A stretch of 64,000 bases of DNA, taken from the NCBI RefSeq assembly GCF_002777825.1, contig NZ_MEIR01000080.1, forward strand, positions 186,001 to 250,000, read 5' to 3'. The translations under genes and the position numbers were made by a program. Position 1 is the first letter of the stretch, and each line of letters starts with the position of its first letter. This document shows, piece after piece, positions 38,531-48,151 of the stretch. The DNA comes from Snodgrassella alvi (GTDB lineage: Bacteria > Pseudomonadota > Gammaproteobacteria > Burkholderiales > Neisseriaceae). The notes beneath the pieces were generated by a model. That model saw only the letters and a program-made list of their open reading frames with translations. It made no database searches and was not told where the DNA came from.

Positions 38531-39412
38531 CTAAACACAAAAACTTGCCTTCAAGCGTTGCAAAAACAGAGCAGAAACCCGTGAAAATAACTGATATCTT
38601 TTCCAGACAACATTCACATCAACTTCCAGCAGCGGCTCCAGCGGCCTGAAACAAAACATACTTTCCCCGGTCGTATTAATAAGCTTGTCCAGACACAGCG
38701 CATAGCCCACATTCTGTTCCACCAGCAACGCCGCATTAAAAATCAGATTATACGTAGCAACCACATCAAGCTTGTCATAATCCCTTTTTATCCATCTGGC
38801 TATACTATCACTCACATACTTTTGTCTCGACATAATCAGAGGCAGGTTCCATAAATCTTCCGGCCGAATAAACTCACGCTCAGCCAGCTCATCATCCTTT
38901 CTCATCAATACCCCCCATCTATCTTTCTGCGGCAGACACAAAGATTCATAATTCTCCAGATAAGCAGGATCAATCAACACCCCGAAATCAAGTAAGCCCT
39001 TATCAATCCGTTCCGTCACATCATTCGCATTACCACTGTAAATATGAATACGAATATGCGGATAATCCAGCTGCATCGCCTTAATCACCTTTACTACCGG
39101 CCTTAAAGCATCTGTTTCACCACAGCCAATATAAATATCACCACTAAGCGTTTTATCAGACTTATGAAATTCAGCTTCAGTTTTGTGCACCAGCTCAAGA
39201 ATTTCCTCAGCACGCTGGCGCAAATGCATGCCGTCTTCAGTCAGCATAATTTTCCGGCTGCCACGGATAAACAGCTTACGCCCCAGCTCCTCTTCCAGCT
39301 CCATAAGCTGGCGCGACAGCGTTGGCTGAGTAATATGCAAATAATCGGCCGCAGCAGTCACACTTTCCTGTTTAGCCAACGCCAGAAAATAGCGTAAAAC
39401 CTTAATATCCAC
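38531..39412 (-). CDS. LysR-family transcriptional regulator
   Basis: A 293-residue protein with an N-terminal winged helix-turn-helix (MDIKVLRYFLALAKQESVTAAADYLHITQPTLSRQ, shown here as the first ~35 residues in two parts: the helix motif AAADYLHITQPTLSRQ and LEEELGRKLFIRG). The C-terminal substrate-binding domain (about 90-290) senses a ligand. It lies convergent to the MFS-hydrolase pair. LysR regulators usually control a divergent neighbour, but upstream of 39412 only decayed sequence remains, so its original target may have been lost. Confidence 0.88.
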   Translation of the reverse strand: MDIKVLRYFLALAKQESVTAAADYLHITQPTLSRQLMELEEELGRKLFIRGSRKIMLTEDGMHLRQRAEEILELVHKTEAEFHKSDKTLSGDIYIGCGETDALRPVVKVIKAMQLDYPHIRIHIYSGNANDVTERIDKGLLDFGVLIDPAYLENYESLCLPQKDRWGVLMRKDDELAEREFIRPEDLWNLPLIMSRQKYVSDSIARWIKRDYDKLDVVATYNLIFNAALLVEQNVGYALCLDKLINTTGESMFCFRPLEPLLEVDVNVVWKRYQLFSRVSALFLQRLKASFCV

Positions 39413-39642
39413 CCGTTCACCCCTCCTAACTCCATGACCAAATTACCCTCTAAGCAGAATATTTATTTCCTTTAAACCATCATTTAACTGGCCACCAATC
39501 CTATCTATAAAATCAGACTGCCACAAAATATTATTGCAACCACATCAGCTTAAAATCAAACCAAACTATCCTAACAAAATTATCCAGCAAAGCCATTACT
39601 CATTTTCTATCAATAATTTACCAAGAAAATCAGCCACACCCC

Positions 39643-39798
39643 TTATTCTTCGAAAATAAACAAAGTCAGCACAGATAACCAGCCAGAGAGATTAATTACA
39701 GCCAATATCATTACGCACACAAACCAGATTTTAGTTAAAGCAATAAAATGCGTTAATACCTTCATCCCGATACCAGCTTCAACAGCACAACTATGCAT
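39643..39798 (-). CDS. Possible small membrane protein (51 residues)
   Basis: Starting at MHSCAVEAGIGMKVL, a short protein with one long hydrophobic stretch (ALTKIWFVCVMILAVINLSG) and a second (WLSVLTLFIF), ending FEE. An AGTAGG sequence lies 6 nt upstream of this ATG. It may be a real small membrane protein or the tail of the decayed frame to its right. No family recognised. Confidence 0.25.
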   Translation of the reverse strand: MHSCAVEAGIGMKVLTHFIALTKIWFVCVMILAVINLSGWLSVLTLFIFEE

Positions 39799-39815
39799 AG
39801 ACATCCTACTGGCTG

Positions 39816-40070
39816 TCAGGCAGCAGAATTTCTGATGACTATTTTTTCTAACCATTGTGCTGCTGGCAGGTACTCATGCGTCTCAGACCAGCCAACAAAA
39901 TCAGCCTCCTTAAACTTAGCATCTTCCCTGCCCGCCGGTTTGCCTTGCAGATAGCTTGCAGCAGCATACAGACCAAACCCAAGTACGCCTAAGCACCAGA
40001 TATTGATATTATCCCGTACATAATATACTGCATAATTCTTAATTAAATCAGCAGCGCCATAGACGGATGC
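39816..40070 (-). pseudogene. Start-less remnant of a membrane protein
   Basis: A frame of about 84 codons between stops with protein-like composition, including one probable membrane segment (WCLGVLGFGLYAAASYL) and a soluble tail (REDAKFKEADFVGW). It has no ATG, GTG or TTG start in frame. It reads like the 3' half of a truncated gene. Confidence 0.3.
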
Positions 40071-40473
40071 TTATTCTTTTACTACTGAGCTATTGCCGCA
40101 ATTATTCAGGCCTTTGCCCTGCCCGCCATGCGGCACTGCCTGATTGGGACAAAAGCAAGTCTGCAACGGTTATTCACCTTAAACACTTAATTCGTATATA
40201 TGATTGCTTCTGCGGCCATCATCGCTCACTTTGCTACCTTACTCATATAGAAATTTTCTGGCCAAACAAATAGCCAGCACTACCAATCAGATTGCCATTT
40301 ATCGGTTGGCATACGCAGCCGCGGATGTGATTGGCAATCTGTTAATCAATGCACACAGATTTCAAAACAAACCCCTCTCTAAATCAATATAATCTTTGAC
40401 AAAAAATAACCTATTACTTTAAAGTTAAATCACGTAAACATAAATCAATCTCTATCTAAGCGTAAATTTGACA

Positions 40474-41136
40474 ATGGATATTATTTCAATAATCAAATCT
40501 TTAATATGTACATTCCCTATGAGTTATTTTCATGAATTTGTCTCACAACAATTTATTCCGTCTGAAGACGATATGAAAAAAATTGCAGAGTACTTAGTAA
40601 CAACCAGAAAAGAGCTTAATGATAAAAATGCCGACCCTACTGAAAGAAAAGCAGTATTAATGTCAGTACCCTATTTAAAGTATCTGGATTTAAGCCAAAT
40701 AGATTTTTGGGAAGAAAATTATAGTGATGACATAGAGCTATTATTAGATCTTTATGTTGCGCAAGGAGTTCACCATAAAGGCCTCAGACGAGTTATATGG
40801 AATAAAAACGATTTAAATTATTATTATTATGATCCTTCTTCAGTGAAAAACAAAAGCAAGAAAAAAAAATTACGGCTAAAAAGACTTATGAGCAGCACAG
40901 CACGGTCAATTATTTTTATACTCATTCTGGCCATATATATATCAGTAATGCTATGGATTTTGAGTTTAAGTTTCGGTTCAGCAATATTTTATTATGCTTT
41001 TGGTATTATGATCGGAATCAATCTGATTATTTTCAGCTTAATCCTGTATCGTAATCGAATTGTTATTGATACCACTGAAAAAATCATTAATCAATATCCA
41101 GATTTAATAAAAGGATTAGATCTGGAGCAGAAATAA
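40474..41136 (+). CDS. Membrane protein of unknown family
   Basis: A 220-residue protein. Residues 1-125 are soluble and charged, with clusters of Asp/Glu (WEENYSDDIELLLDLY) and a Tyr run (NYYYYDP). A strongly basic segment (KNKSKKKKLRLKRL) precedes two membrane helices (about 147-167 and 172-192). By the positive-inside rule the N-terminal domain is cytoplasmic. A short tail with TTEKIINQYPDLIKG ends it. Codon use is AT-rich compared with the core genes, as in the TPR gene to its right, consistent with accessory DNA. The ATG at 40474 is chosen over a TTG two codons earlier. No family recognised. Confidence 0.6.
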   Translation: MDIISIIKSLICTFPMSYFHEFVSQQFIPSEDDMKKIAEYLVTTRKELNDKNADPTERKAVLMSVPYLKYLDLSQIDFWEENYSDDIELLLDLYVAQGVHHKGLRRVIWNKNDLNYYYYDPSSVKNKSKKKKLRLKRLMSSTARSIIFILILAIYISVMLWILSLSFGSAIFYYAFGIMIGINLIIFSLILYRNRIVIDTTEKIINQYPDLIKGLDLEQK

Positions 41137-41178
41137 ATTGATAATAAACCATCAATTAAAATATTTAAGCTAATCACC

Positions 41179-41207
41179 AATAAGCCGCTCTTATTGAGCG
41201 GCTTATT
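41179..41207. terminator. Bidirectional terminator after the unknown membrane protein
   Basis: Perfect 12-bp arms (AATAAGCCGCTC and complement), 5-nt loop TTATT. It lies between convergent genes (membrane protein and csbD-like). Confidence 0.85.
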
Positions 41208-41221
41208 TATCATTTCAGATA

Positions 41222-41416
41222 TCAATCCTGAAGTTTTTTCTTAATCGAATCAACAGCGCCATCTATCGCATTAGACATATCGTGTACGGCGTCTTTAACA
41301 CCACCAACAGCCTTGTCTACCATACCCTCAGACTGGGTTTTAGTATCACCAACCACCTTACCAACATTTTCTTTTACTTCGCCTTTAGCTTTATCAACGA
41401 ATCCATTATCACTCAT
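41222..41416 (-). CDS. CsbD-family stress-response protein
   Basis: A 64-residue hydrophilic protein beginning MSDNGFVDKAKGEVKEN, with the repeated KGEVKE / VGDTKTQSEG pattern of the CsbD family. Members are small, abundant and induced by general stress in many bacteria; their mechanism is unknown. A GGAG site 6 nt upstream fixes the ATG at 41416. The C-terminal half (AVHDMSNAIDGAVDSI) is amphipathic. Confidence 0.82.
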   Translation of the reverse strand: MSDNGFVDKAKGEVKENVGKVVGDTKTQSEGMVDKAVGGVKDAVHDMSNAIDGAVDSIKKKLQD

Positions 41417-41812
41417 AACCATCTCCATTCTGTTGGTTTACTGTTTACAACAGCATTAAATTAAACTACCGGTAAATTCTTATCCTTCAAAAACTTATCT
41501 TAGAGAGACAATCATTCGCCTGCAATGGCTAAAACCAATATTTGCAGCTAATTACAAATATCATGGCAAAATAAGCAAATCATACTATTAATTAACCTAA
41601 AAAGATAATTATACATATAACTACACATTAATAATCGCCGCGCTACAGTGTTTTATCTCAGACAAGATAAAACCTGCTACCTCAATAATAGTCATATACA
41701 GTTTTATTTAATACAGTTTTTAAATATAATTATTCGTTAAATTTAAACAATATAAGTCAACAACCTAAAGTATAATAACAAAACTCAGAACCCCGCTAAA
41801 ACAGGATTAGTA
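41417..41812. other. AT-rich spacer upstream of the TPR gene
   Basis: About 400 bases with divergent promoters expected (csbD-like leftward, TPR gene rightward). No gene, tRNA or clear repeat element was seen. Confidence 0.55.
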
Positions 41813-44737
41813 ATGGAAAATAATAATATTGATGCATCAATTAAAGAACTTAGTCAAATTACACGTGATGATGGGAATGAAAAATATGCAGATGCTCAAT
41901 TTGGATTAGGATTTATCTACGATGATATAAAACACGATTATGATCAGGCTGAAGCTTATTATTTAAACATCACCAGAGAAGATTGTCCCGAGGCTTATGC
42001 TAATGCCCAATTTAATTTAGGACTCCTTTATATAAAAATAAAATACGATTATGATAAGGCTGAAGCTTGTTACTTAAATATCATCAGAGAAAACTGTCCT
42101 GATGCTTATGCTCATGCGCAATTAAACTTAGGAAATATTTATAGTGAAATAAAAGGCCATTATGATAAGGCTGAAGCTTGTTATTCAAATGTTATCAGAG
42201 AAGACTGTCCTGAAGTTTATGCTCAAGCTCAATTTAATTTAGGACTTCTTTATAATGAAATAAAAAGCGATTACGATAAGGCAGAGAATTGTTTCTCAAA
42301 TATCACCAGAGAAGACTGTCCTGATGCTTATGCTAACGCCCAATTAAATTTAGGATTTTTGTATAAAAATATAAAATGCGACTATGAAAAGGTTGAAGCT
42401 TGTTTCTTAAATATCATTAGAGAAGACAATCCTGAGGCTTATGCTAATGCCCAATTAAATTTAGGACTTCTTTTTGATGAAATAAAAGGCGACTACGATA
42501 AGGCTGAAGTCTGTTACTTAAATATCACCAGAGAAGATTGCCCTGAAATTTATGCTAATGCCCAATTAAATCTAGGAATTATCTATAATAATATAAAAGA
42601 CAATTATGATAAAGCTGAAGCCTGTTATTCAAATATCACCAGAGAAGACAGCCCTGAGGCTTATACTAACGCTCAATTCAATTTAGGACTTCTTTATAAT
42701 GAAATAAAACAAGATTATGATAAGGCTGAAGTCTATTACTCAAATATCACCAGAGAAGACCATCCTGAAATTTATGCTAGAGCTCAACTCAATTTAGGAC
42801 TTTTCTATGATGAAATAAAACACGATTATAATCAAGCTGAAGTTTATTACTCAAATATCGCCAGAGAAGACTGTCCTGAAGTTTATGCTAATGCCCAATT
42901 AAATTTAGGATACTATAATTATATAAAAGACAATTATGAAAAGGCTAAACGCTGTTTCTCAAATATCATCAGAGAAGACAACCCTAAAATTTATGCTGAA
43001 GCTCAATTACAATTAGGACATCTTTATAATGAAATAAAACACGATTATGATAAATCCGAAGCCTATTACTTAAGTATCACCAGAGAAGACGATCCTGATA
43101 TTTTTACTAGCGCTCAATTTAATTTAGGATTTTTCTATACTGATATAAAACCCGACTATGCTAAAGCTGAGGCCTATTACTTAAATATCACCAGAGAAGA
43201 CCATCCTGATAATTATGCTAATGCCCAGTTTAATTTAGGATTTTTTTACTATAATAAAAAACACGATTATGATAAGGCTGAAGCCTGCTGGATAAATATC
43301 ATCAGAGAGGATAGTCCTGAAGCTTATGCTCGAGCTCAATTTAATTTGGGTTTTATTTATGAATATAAGAAAAATAATTTGGTTAAAGCCATTGAGTCTT
43401 ATTCAAATATTTTAGAAAGTGACTATCAGGAAGCTTATTCTAAAGCTCAGTACCAGCTAGCTAATATTTATTTTTTTCATAAAAACGACAGCAATAAAGC
43501 CCGAGATTATTATAATAAAATCAAATATTGCAGTTCTACGTCTTATATTTATGTTTCCGCCAGAGTAATATCAGAACTAATTGATACTAATTCCAACCTT
43601 ATTTCAAATAAAGAGAATTTAAAAGAATCAATTCTTGCTAATATTAAAAATATTTGTACGTCAGTTAATGATATAAAAAATAGATTATTGGTTTCTTTCA
43701 ATCTAAACAACTCACCTAATGGTAACACAGAGGTAAAGGCGCCGGAACGGCGCGTTGCCCATTATACCAAACCGGCAGTCTTGTTTAATCTGCTTAAAGG
43801 AAAAAATCCCAGTAAATTCCGGCTGAATATCGTCGATTTTATGAATGATCCCAATGAAAATCAGGTATTAACCAACTGGCTGAATATCACTAATAATTCG
43901 GATAATGAAATCAAAAGTTTTTTAGCCAGTTTTTCTTTTAATCATAATTCTTTAAACCAGTTCCGTTTATACGGTAATGAAGATAATATCTCTGGCTCTG
44001 GCGTGAGTATTGCTTTTAATCAGAATTTTTTTGGTCTGGATACAGAACGCAGTATCAGTAATGAAATAGCACTAGTAAGCAGCATTAAGCCTATTATGTC
44101 CATCGACAATAAACAAATAAAACTTGAAACTATACAAACAGAAAATAAAAGTAACGATACACTTCATCCTCTGCCTTTATATCGTTGCCTGTATTTTGAC
44201 CCAAAAACTGAATATATGGCTTTAGCCAAACGCAATAAACAATCGTTTTCTCTGGAAATGTATGATGAAGAAAACAAAACTTTTGACATAGACGCCAAAT
44301 GGGAAAATTATATTGAAAAATTAGAAGAAGAAAAAAGAATAAAAGAAATTCGCAAAGAGTTAAAAAACATAAAAGATTTAATGGAAGAGTTTTTAGAAAA
44401 TGCAGAATTGCAAAAGATATCCAATCTGGAGCAATTGCTTAGTTTGGCCGTCTTACCCATTTCCTGTCTGATAAAACATGCTGCTTTTGAAGATGAAGAT
44501 GAATGTCGTATGATTTATATCACTCATATTGCAGATAAAAAAATTGTAGAACCTCAAGACTACCAGTCCACTACTAGTCTATACGTTGAATACACTAATG
44601 TAGAAAATCATATTGATATTATTTATTTAGGCCCGCAGTGTAAATTACAGCATAAATTATGGCTGCAAAACCATTTCAAGAAAAAACAGCGTGGGAAACA
44701 AATCAAGCTGATTAAGTCTGAAATGCCGCTGCGTTAA
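41813..44737 (+). CDS. Large TPR/Sel1-like repeat protein with C-terminal DUF2971-like domain
   Basis: A 974-residue protein without signal peptide or membrane helix, so probably cytoplasmic. Residues 16-569 are 15 tandem copies of a 37-residue unit (one copy has 36); a typical unit contains AYANAQFNLGLLYNEIK and YDKAEACYLNITRED. The LG..Y and A-rich spacing is that of TPR/Sel1 solenoids, which bind proteins. After a linker (to about 640) comes a domain resembling DUF2971: VAHYTKPAVLFNLLK, FMNDPNEN, SLNQFRLYGNED, GSGVSIAF and later KHAAFEDEDECRMIYI. A Lys/Glu coiled coil lies near residues 835-865. DUF2971 has no settled function to my knowledge. The gene is AT-rich and stands alone. Confidence 0.75.
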   Translation: MENNNIDASIKELSQITRDDGNEKYADAQFGLGFIYDDIKHDYDQAEAYYLNITREDCPEAYANAQFNLGLLYIKIKYDYDKAEACYLNIIRENCPDAYAHAQLNLGNIYSEIKGHYDKAEACYSNVIREDCPEVYAQAQFNLGLLYNEIKSDYDKAENCFSNITREDCPDAYANAQLNLGFLYKNIKCDYEKVEACFLNIIREDNPEAYANAQLNLGLLFDEIKGDYDKAEVCYLNITREDCPEIYANAQLNLGIIYNNIKDNYDKAEACYSNITREDSPEAYTNAQFNLGLLYNEIKQDYDKAEVYYSNITREDHPEIYARAQLNLGLFYDEIKHDYNQAEVYYSNIAREDCPEVYANAQLNLGYYNYIKDNYEKAKRCFSNIIREDNPKIYAEAQLQLGHLYNEIKHDYDKSEAYYLSITREDDPDIFTSAQFNLGFFYTDIKPDYAKAEAYYLNITREDHPDNYANAQFNLGFFYYNKKHDYDKAEACWINIIREDSPEAYARAQFNLGFIYEYKKNNLVKAIESYSNILESDYQEAYSKAQYQLANIYFFHKNDSNKARDYYNKIKYCSSTSYIYVSARVISELIDTNSNLISNKENLKESILANIKNICTSVNDIKNRLLVSFNLNNSPNGNTEVKAPERRVAHYTKPAVLFNLLKGKNPSKFRLNIVDFMNDPNENQVLTNWLNITNNSDNEIKSFLASFSFNHNSLNQFRLYGNEDNISGSGVSIAFNQNFFGLDTERSISNEIALVSSIKPIMSIDNKQIKLETIQTENKSNDTLHPLPLYRCLYFDPKTEYMALAKRNKQSFSLEMYDEENKTFDIDAKWENYIEKLEEEKRIKEIRKELKNIKDLMEEFLENAELQKISNLEQLLSLAVLPISCLIKHAAFEDEDECRMIYITHIADKKIVEPQDYQSTTSLYVEYTNVENHIDIIYLGPQCKLQHKLWLQNHFKKKQRGKQIKLIKSEMPLR
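41858..43519 (+). repeat. 15 tandem in-frame repeats of 111 bp
   Basis: The coding repeats of the TPR protein. Neighbouring units are also similar at DNA level (for example CCAGAGAAGACTGTCCTGA recurs with few changes), one unit being 108 bp. The array is a likely site of copy-number change and of assembly error. Confidence 0.85.
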
Positions 44738-44909
44738 ACTGCATAAATAATTAAAGATTGATTCAAAGATTCATTTTTAGCACGCAGTAAAGGCAAGCTG
44801 CTTAGTTAAGCCATGTATAATCTAGCTTTATGAGAAAATGATTAGAGTGAATGCTGAGCTGAGTTTCTGGCTCAGCTTGATTTCACTGATGTTTTAAGAA
44901 TGCTGGATT

Positions 44910-45983
44910 ATGCAAGAAAATAAGCAGTTAAGCAGTACGGATGGTTCTGTACAAGGTAGTGGTTGTCAGCCTGATAACAGCCCTCAGCCGAAAAGAACCT
45001 TGTCTGTGGCACCCATGCTGGACTGGACAGACAGGCACTACCGCTATATGGCCAGAGTGATTACCAGAAACGCATGGTTGTATACAGAAATGATTAATGC
45101 CAATGCAATCATTCATGGTAATAGCGATAAATTACTGGCTTATCACCCACAGGAGCAGCCAATTGCCTTGCAGCTAGGCGGTAGTGACCCCGCTGCTTTG
45201 GCGCAGGCAGCAAAAATTGCTGCCGGTTATGCATACAATGAAATCAATCTGAACTGTGGCTGCCCTAGCCCGCGGGTACAGCAAGGTGCCTTTGGTGCCT
45301 GTCTGATGCGTGAAGTTGCGCTGGTAGCGCAATGTCTGAATGCGATGCAGGAAGCTGTATCCATTCCGGTAACCATCAAGCACCGCATTGGACTGGATAA
45401 AGAAACCGCCTACCAGCCACTGGCCGATTTTGTGGGTACATTACGCGAGCAAACAGCCTGCCGCGTTTTTATTGTGCATGCGCGCAATGCATGGCTGGAG
45501 GGTTTATCTCCCAAAGATAATCGTGATATTCCACCGCTGCGTTATGATTATGTTTATCGTCTAAAACAGGAATTTCCTGATCTGGAAATTATTCTTAATG
45601 GTGGTGTCACCACCAATGAGCAAATCAGCCAGCATCTGCAATATGTGGATGGTGTGATGGTTGGGCGCGAGGCTTATCATAATCCGATGCTGATGCGCAG
45701 TTGGGATGCTGAATTTTATGGCAGCAGGCAGCCTGCCGTTGAATACGATGCGCTGGTTGAGCAGTTAATCAACTATACGCAGCAGCAACTGGCTGAGCCA
45801 GATAATTCTTTACGCCATATGGCACGGCATTATCTGGGGCTGATGCACGGGCTGCAAGGTGCACGCCAGTGGCGGCGCATGTTATCAGATGCTACATTAT
45901 TAAAAAATAACGATGCCGGCCTGATTGCCACTGCATGGCAGGCAGTGAAAAACAGCAGCATCAGCCAGCCTGTATCAATTTAA
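44910..45983 (+). CDS. dusA: tRNA-dihydrouridine(20/20a) synthase DusA
   Basis: FMN-dependent tRNA U20 reductase. After a ~28-residue extension the family start [15 protein letters not shown] appears, then [13 protein letters not shown], the catalytic Cys block [29 protein letters not shown], and [16 protein letters not shown]. The 357-residue length is normal with a slightly long N-terminus. It is the second Dus enzyme of the window besides the DusC-type gene. Followed 35 nt later by thyA. Confidence 0.93.
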   Translation: MQENKQLSSTDGSVQGSGCQPDNSPQPKRTLSVAPMLDWTDRHYRYMARVITRNAWLYTEMINANAIIHGNSDKLLAYHPQEQPIALQLGGSDPAALAQAAKIAAGYAYNEINLNCGCPSPRVQQGAFGACLMREVALVAQCLNAMQEAVSIPVTIKHRIGLDKETAYQPLADFVGTLREQTACRVFIVHARNAWLEGLSPKDNRDIPPLRYDYVYRLKQEFPDLEIILNGGVTTNEQISQHLQYVDGVMVGREAYHNPMLMRSWDAEFYGSRQPAVEYDALVEQLINYTQQQLAEPDNSLRHMARHYLGLMHGLQGARQWRRMLSDATLLKNNDAGLIATAWQAVKNSSISQPVSI

Positions 45984-46018
45984 GCTACAATTGCCCTATT
46001 TTGTATTGGATAATCCGC

Positions 46019-46813
46019 ATGCAACAGTATCTTGATTTAATGCAACACGTGCTCGACCACGGTGTAGATAAGGCAGACCGTACCGGCACTGGTACCCGCT
46101 CAGTATTTGGTTATCAGATGCGCTTTAATCTGGCTGATGGCTTTCCTGTGCTCACTACTAAAAAGCTGCACTTACGCTCTATTATTTACGAATTATTGTG
46201 GTTTTTACGTGGTGATACCAATATCCGCTACTTGCACGAGCATAATGTTTCTATCTGGGATGAGTGGGCTGATGCCGATGGCAATCTGGGACCAGTATAT
46301 GGTTATCAATGGCGTAGCTGGCCAGCTCCGGATGGCCGTCATATCGATCAGATAAGTAATCTGCTGCAACAGATTAAAACCAATCCGGACAGTCGCCGCC
46401 TGATTGTTTCTGCATGGAATCCGGCTTTAGTAGACGAAATGGCCTTGCCTCCCTGTCATGCATTGTTTCAGTTTTACGTCGCCGAAGGCAAACTGTCGTG
46501 CCAGCTTTATCAGCGTAGTGCGGATATTTTTCTGGGCGTACCATTTAATATTGCCAGCTATGCTTTGCTGACAATGATGATTGCTCAGGTATGTGATTTA
46601 AAAGCAGGTGAATTTATTCATACACTGGGTGATGCTCATCTATACAGCAATCACTTTGAACAGGCGAAGCTGCAATTAAGCCGCAGCCCGAAAAAGCTGC
46701 CGCAAATGCACCTTAATCCCGAGATTAAAGACTTGTTTTCTTTCCAGTTTGAAGATTTCACGCTTTCTGATTATCATCCGGATGCTCATATTAAAGCCCC
46801 TGTAGCAGTATGA
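46019..46813 (+). CDS. thyA: Thymidylate synthase
   Basis: Methylates dUMP to dTMP with methylene-tetrahydrofolate. The 264 residues match the E. coli enzyme in length and spacing: catalytic Cys146 in [18 protein letters not shown] near residue 21, and [18 protein letters not shown]. The ATG at 46019 is the family start; the longer frame upstream overlaps dusA and is not homologous. The stop overlaps folA by 4 bp. Confidence 0.96.
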   Translation: MQQYLDLMQHVLDHGVDKADRTGTGTRSVFGYQMRFNLADGFPVLTTKKLHLRSIIYELLWFLRGDTNIRYLHEHNVSIWDEWADADGNLGPVYGYQWRSWPAPDGRHIDQISNLLQQIKTNPDSRRLIVSAWNPALVDEMALPPCHALFQFYVAEGKLSCQLYQRSADIFLGVPFNIASYALLTMMIAQVCDLKAGEFIHTLGDAHLYSNHFEQAKLQLSRSPKKLPQMHLNPEIKDLFSFQFEDFTLSDYHPDAHIKAPVAV

Positions 46814-47307
46814 ATAAACACAACAAAATTACCTTAGTCGCCGCACTGTCTGACAACAACTGTATCGGTGAAAACAACCGTATTCCTTGGCACGTACCTG
46901 AAGATTTTGAATTTTTTAAAAATTACACCATGGGGAAGCCCGTGGTGATGGGGCGCAAAACCTGGGAATCACTGCCGAAGAAACCGCTGCCGGAGCGGCC
47001 AAACTACGTTATTAGCCGGCAGCAGGAGCAGCAATTCAGTGGGGCTATTTTGTGTCACAGTATCGAAGAGGCGATTCAGGAACTGGCGGATTGCCCGGAA
47101 ATCATCATCATGGGCGGAGCGCAAATTTACGCTCAGGCGATGCCGCTGGCCACAGATTTACGCTTAACCAGAATTCATGTCAACGTAATGGGTGACACCT
47201 TTTTTCCAGTAATTGACGCCACTGAATGGCAGCAAACAGAAAGCAGCAGTCATATCAGCAGTAAAAACAATATTGCTTATGATTTGCAGCATTTTGTACG
47301 ACGCTGA
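46810..47307 (+). CDS. folA: Dihydrofolate reductase
   Basis: NADPH-dependent reduction of the dihydrofolate released by ThyA. In 165 residues: [11 protein letters not shown] with the catalytic Asp32, [24 protein letters not shown], and the [12 protein letters not shown] nucleotide-binding segment. The ATGA overlap with thyA couples production of the enzyme that regenerates the cofactor ThyA uses. Confidence 0.95.
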   Translation: MNKHNKITLVAALSDNNCIGENNRIPWHVPEDFEFFKNYTMGKPVVMGRKTWESLPKKPLPERPNYVISRQQEQQFSGAILCHSIEEAIQELADCPEIIIMGGAQIYAQAMPLATDLRLTRIHVNVMGDTFFPVIDATEWQQTESSSHISSKNNIAYDLQHFVRR

Positions 47308-47530
47308 GCTTCTATCTAAAGATTTTTCCTAATAGCCGGTTTGCATTCAGCCTGAATACAGCAATACCTGTAACAGCAATGCTTGCTGGCTAGTTGCATT
47401 AATTAACTCTGCTTATGCGCTGATGTTTTAACAACTGTAATCAGCATAGATAAACTTTGACAGTTACCCACCAATCCCCCACAATAAGCCTACACCTTAT
47501 TAACCACATTAAACATCAAAGGATACAATC

Positions 47531-48028
47531 ATGAGTACAGTTACCCTGCAAGGTACACCCGTAGAAGTAGGCGGCCAGTTTCCACAAGCAGGCAGCACGG
47601 CACCGGCATTTAGCCTTACCGATGCCAGCCTGAATGAAATATCACTTGCAGACTTCGCCGGCAAACGCAAAGTACTGAATATTTTTCCCAGCGTAGATAC
47701 AGGTGTTTGTGCTGCGTCAGTACGCCATTTCAATGCAGCCGCAGCCAAGCTGTCCAATACAGTTGTATTGTGTATTTCTGCTGATTTACCTTTTGCTCAG
47801 GCACGTTTTTGTGGTGCTGAAGGGCTGGATCAGGTAAAAACTTTATCTACATTCCGCCATCCTGAATTTCAGGATCAATACGGTGTTAAGCTGAGTAATG
47901 GCCCTTTGGCTGGCTTATGTGCCCGCGCTGTAATTGTGCTGGATGAAAACAATCAGGTATTACATAGCCAGCTAGTGACTGAAATCACGACTGAACCGGA
48001 TTACGAGCAGGCATTAGCTGTGCTGTAA
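47531..48028 (+). CDS. tpx: Thiol peroxidase (Tpx)
   Basis: A 165-residue atypical 2-Cys peroxiredoxin that reduces peroxides with thioredoxin. The peroxidatic Cys60 is in [12 protein letters not shown] and the resolving Cys94 in QARFCGAEG; the spacing equals that of the E. coli enzyme. A good AAAGGA site lies upstream. Likely cytoplasmic or periplasmic without signal peptide. Monocistronic. Confidence 0.95.
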   Translation: MSTVTLQGTPVEVGGQFPQAGSTAPAFSLTDASLNEISLADFAGKRKVLNIFPSVDTGVCAASVRHFNAAAAKLSNTVVLCISADLPFAQARFCGAEGLDQVKTLSTFRHPEFQDQYGVKLSNGPLAGLCARAVIVLDENNQVLHSQLVTEITTEPDYEQALAVL

Positions 48029-48044
48029 AACAGCCTTCTCATAC

Positions 48045-48068
48045 AAGCGTTCAGATATCTGAACGCTT
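48045..48068 (+). terminator. Terminator of tpx
   Basis: A perfect 24-nt palindrome (12-bp arms AAGCGTTCAGAT and complement) followed by a T run. Confidence 0.88.
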
Positions 48069-48151
48069 TTTTTCTTTCCAACTATGTTGTTGTGCTGGCA
48101 GCTTTGTTAAAATCTCTTCAGAAAAATAGCAAATATCAGGAAATCACATCA

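Larger units (their letters stand above)
39413..40473. other. About 1 kb of decayed, mostly non-coding sequence
   Basis: No intact gene is supportable. Fragments that look once-coding occur on both strands: a start-less open frame at 39816-40070 (minus) and short hydrophobic frames at about 40067-40400 (plus) broken by stops. The stretch follows the LysR gene start and probably represents eroded neighbours. Confidence 0.5.

Noticed and set aside
40067-40392. Two short plus-strand open frames proposed as small proteins
   Set aside because: They overlap, lack ribosome-binding sites, and look like broken fragments. I describe them as decayed sequence instead.
41858-43519. Regular repeats considered as a CRISPR array
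   Set aside because: The repeats are 111 bp, contiguous and in-frame coding; there are no spacers.
44853-44877. Short inverted repeat (AGCTGAG/CTCAGCT) after the TPR gene
   Set aside because: Only 7-bp arms and no U-tract; too weak to call a terminator.
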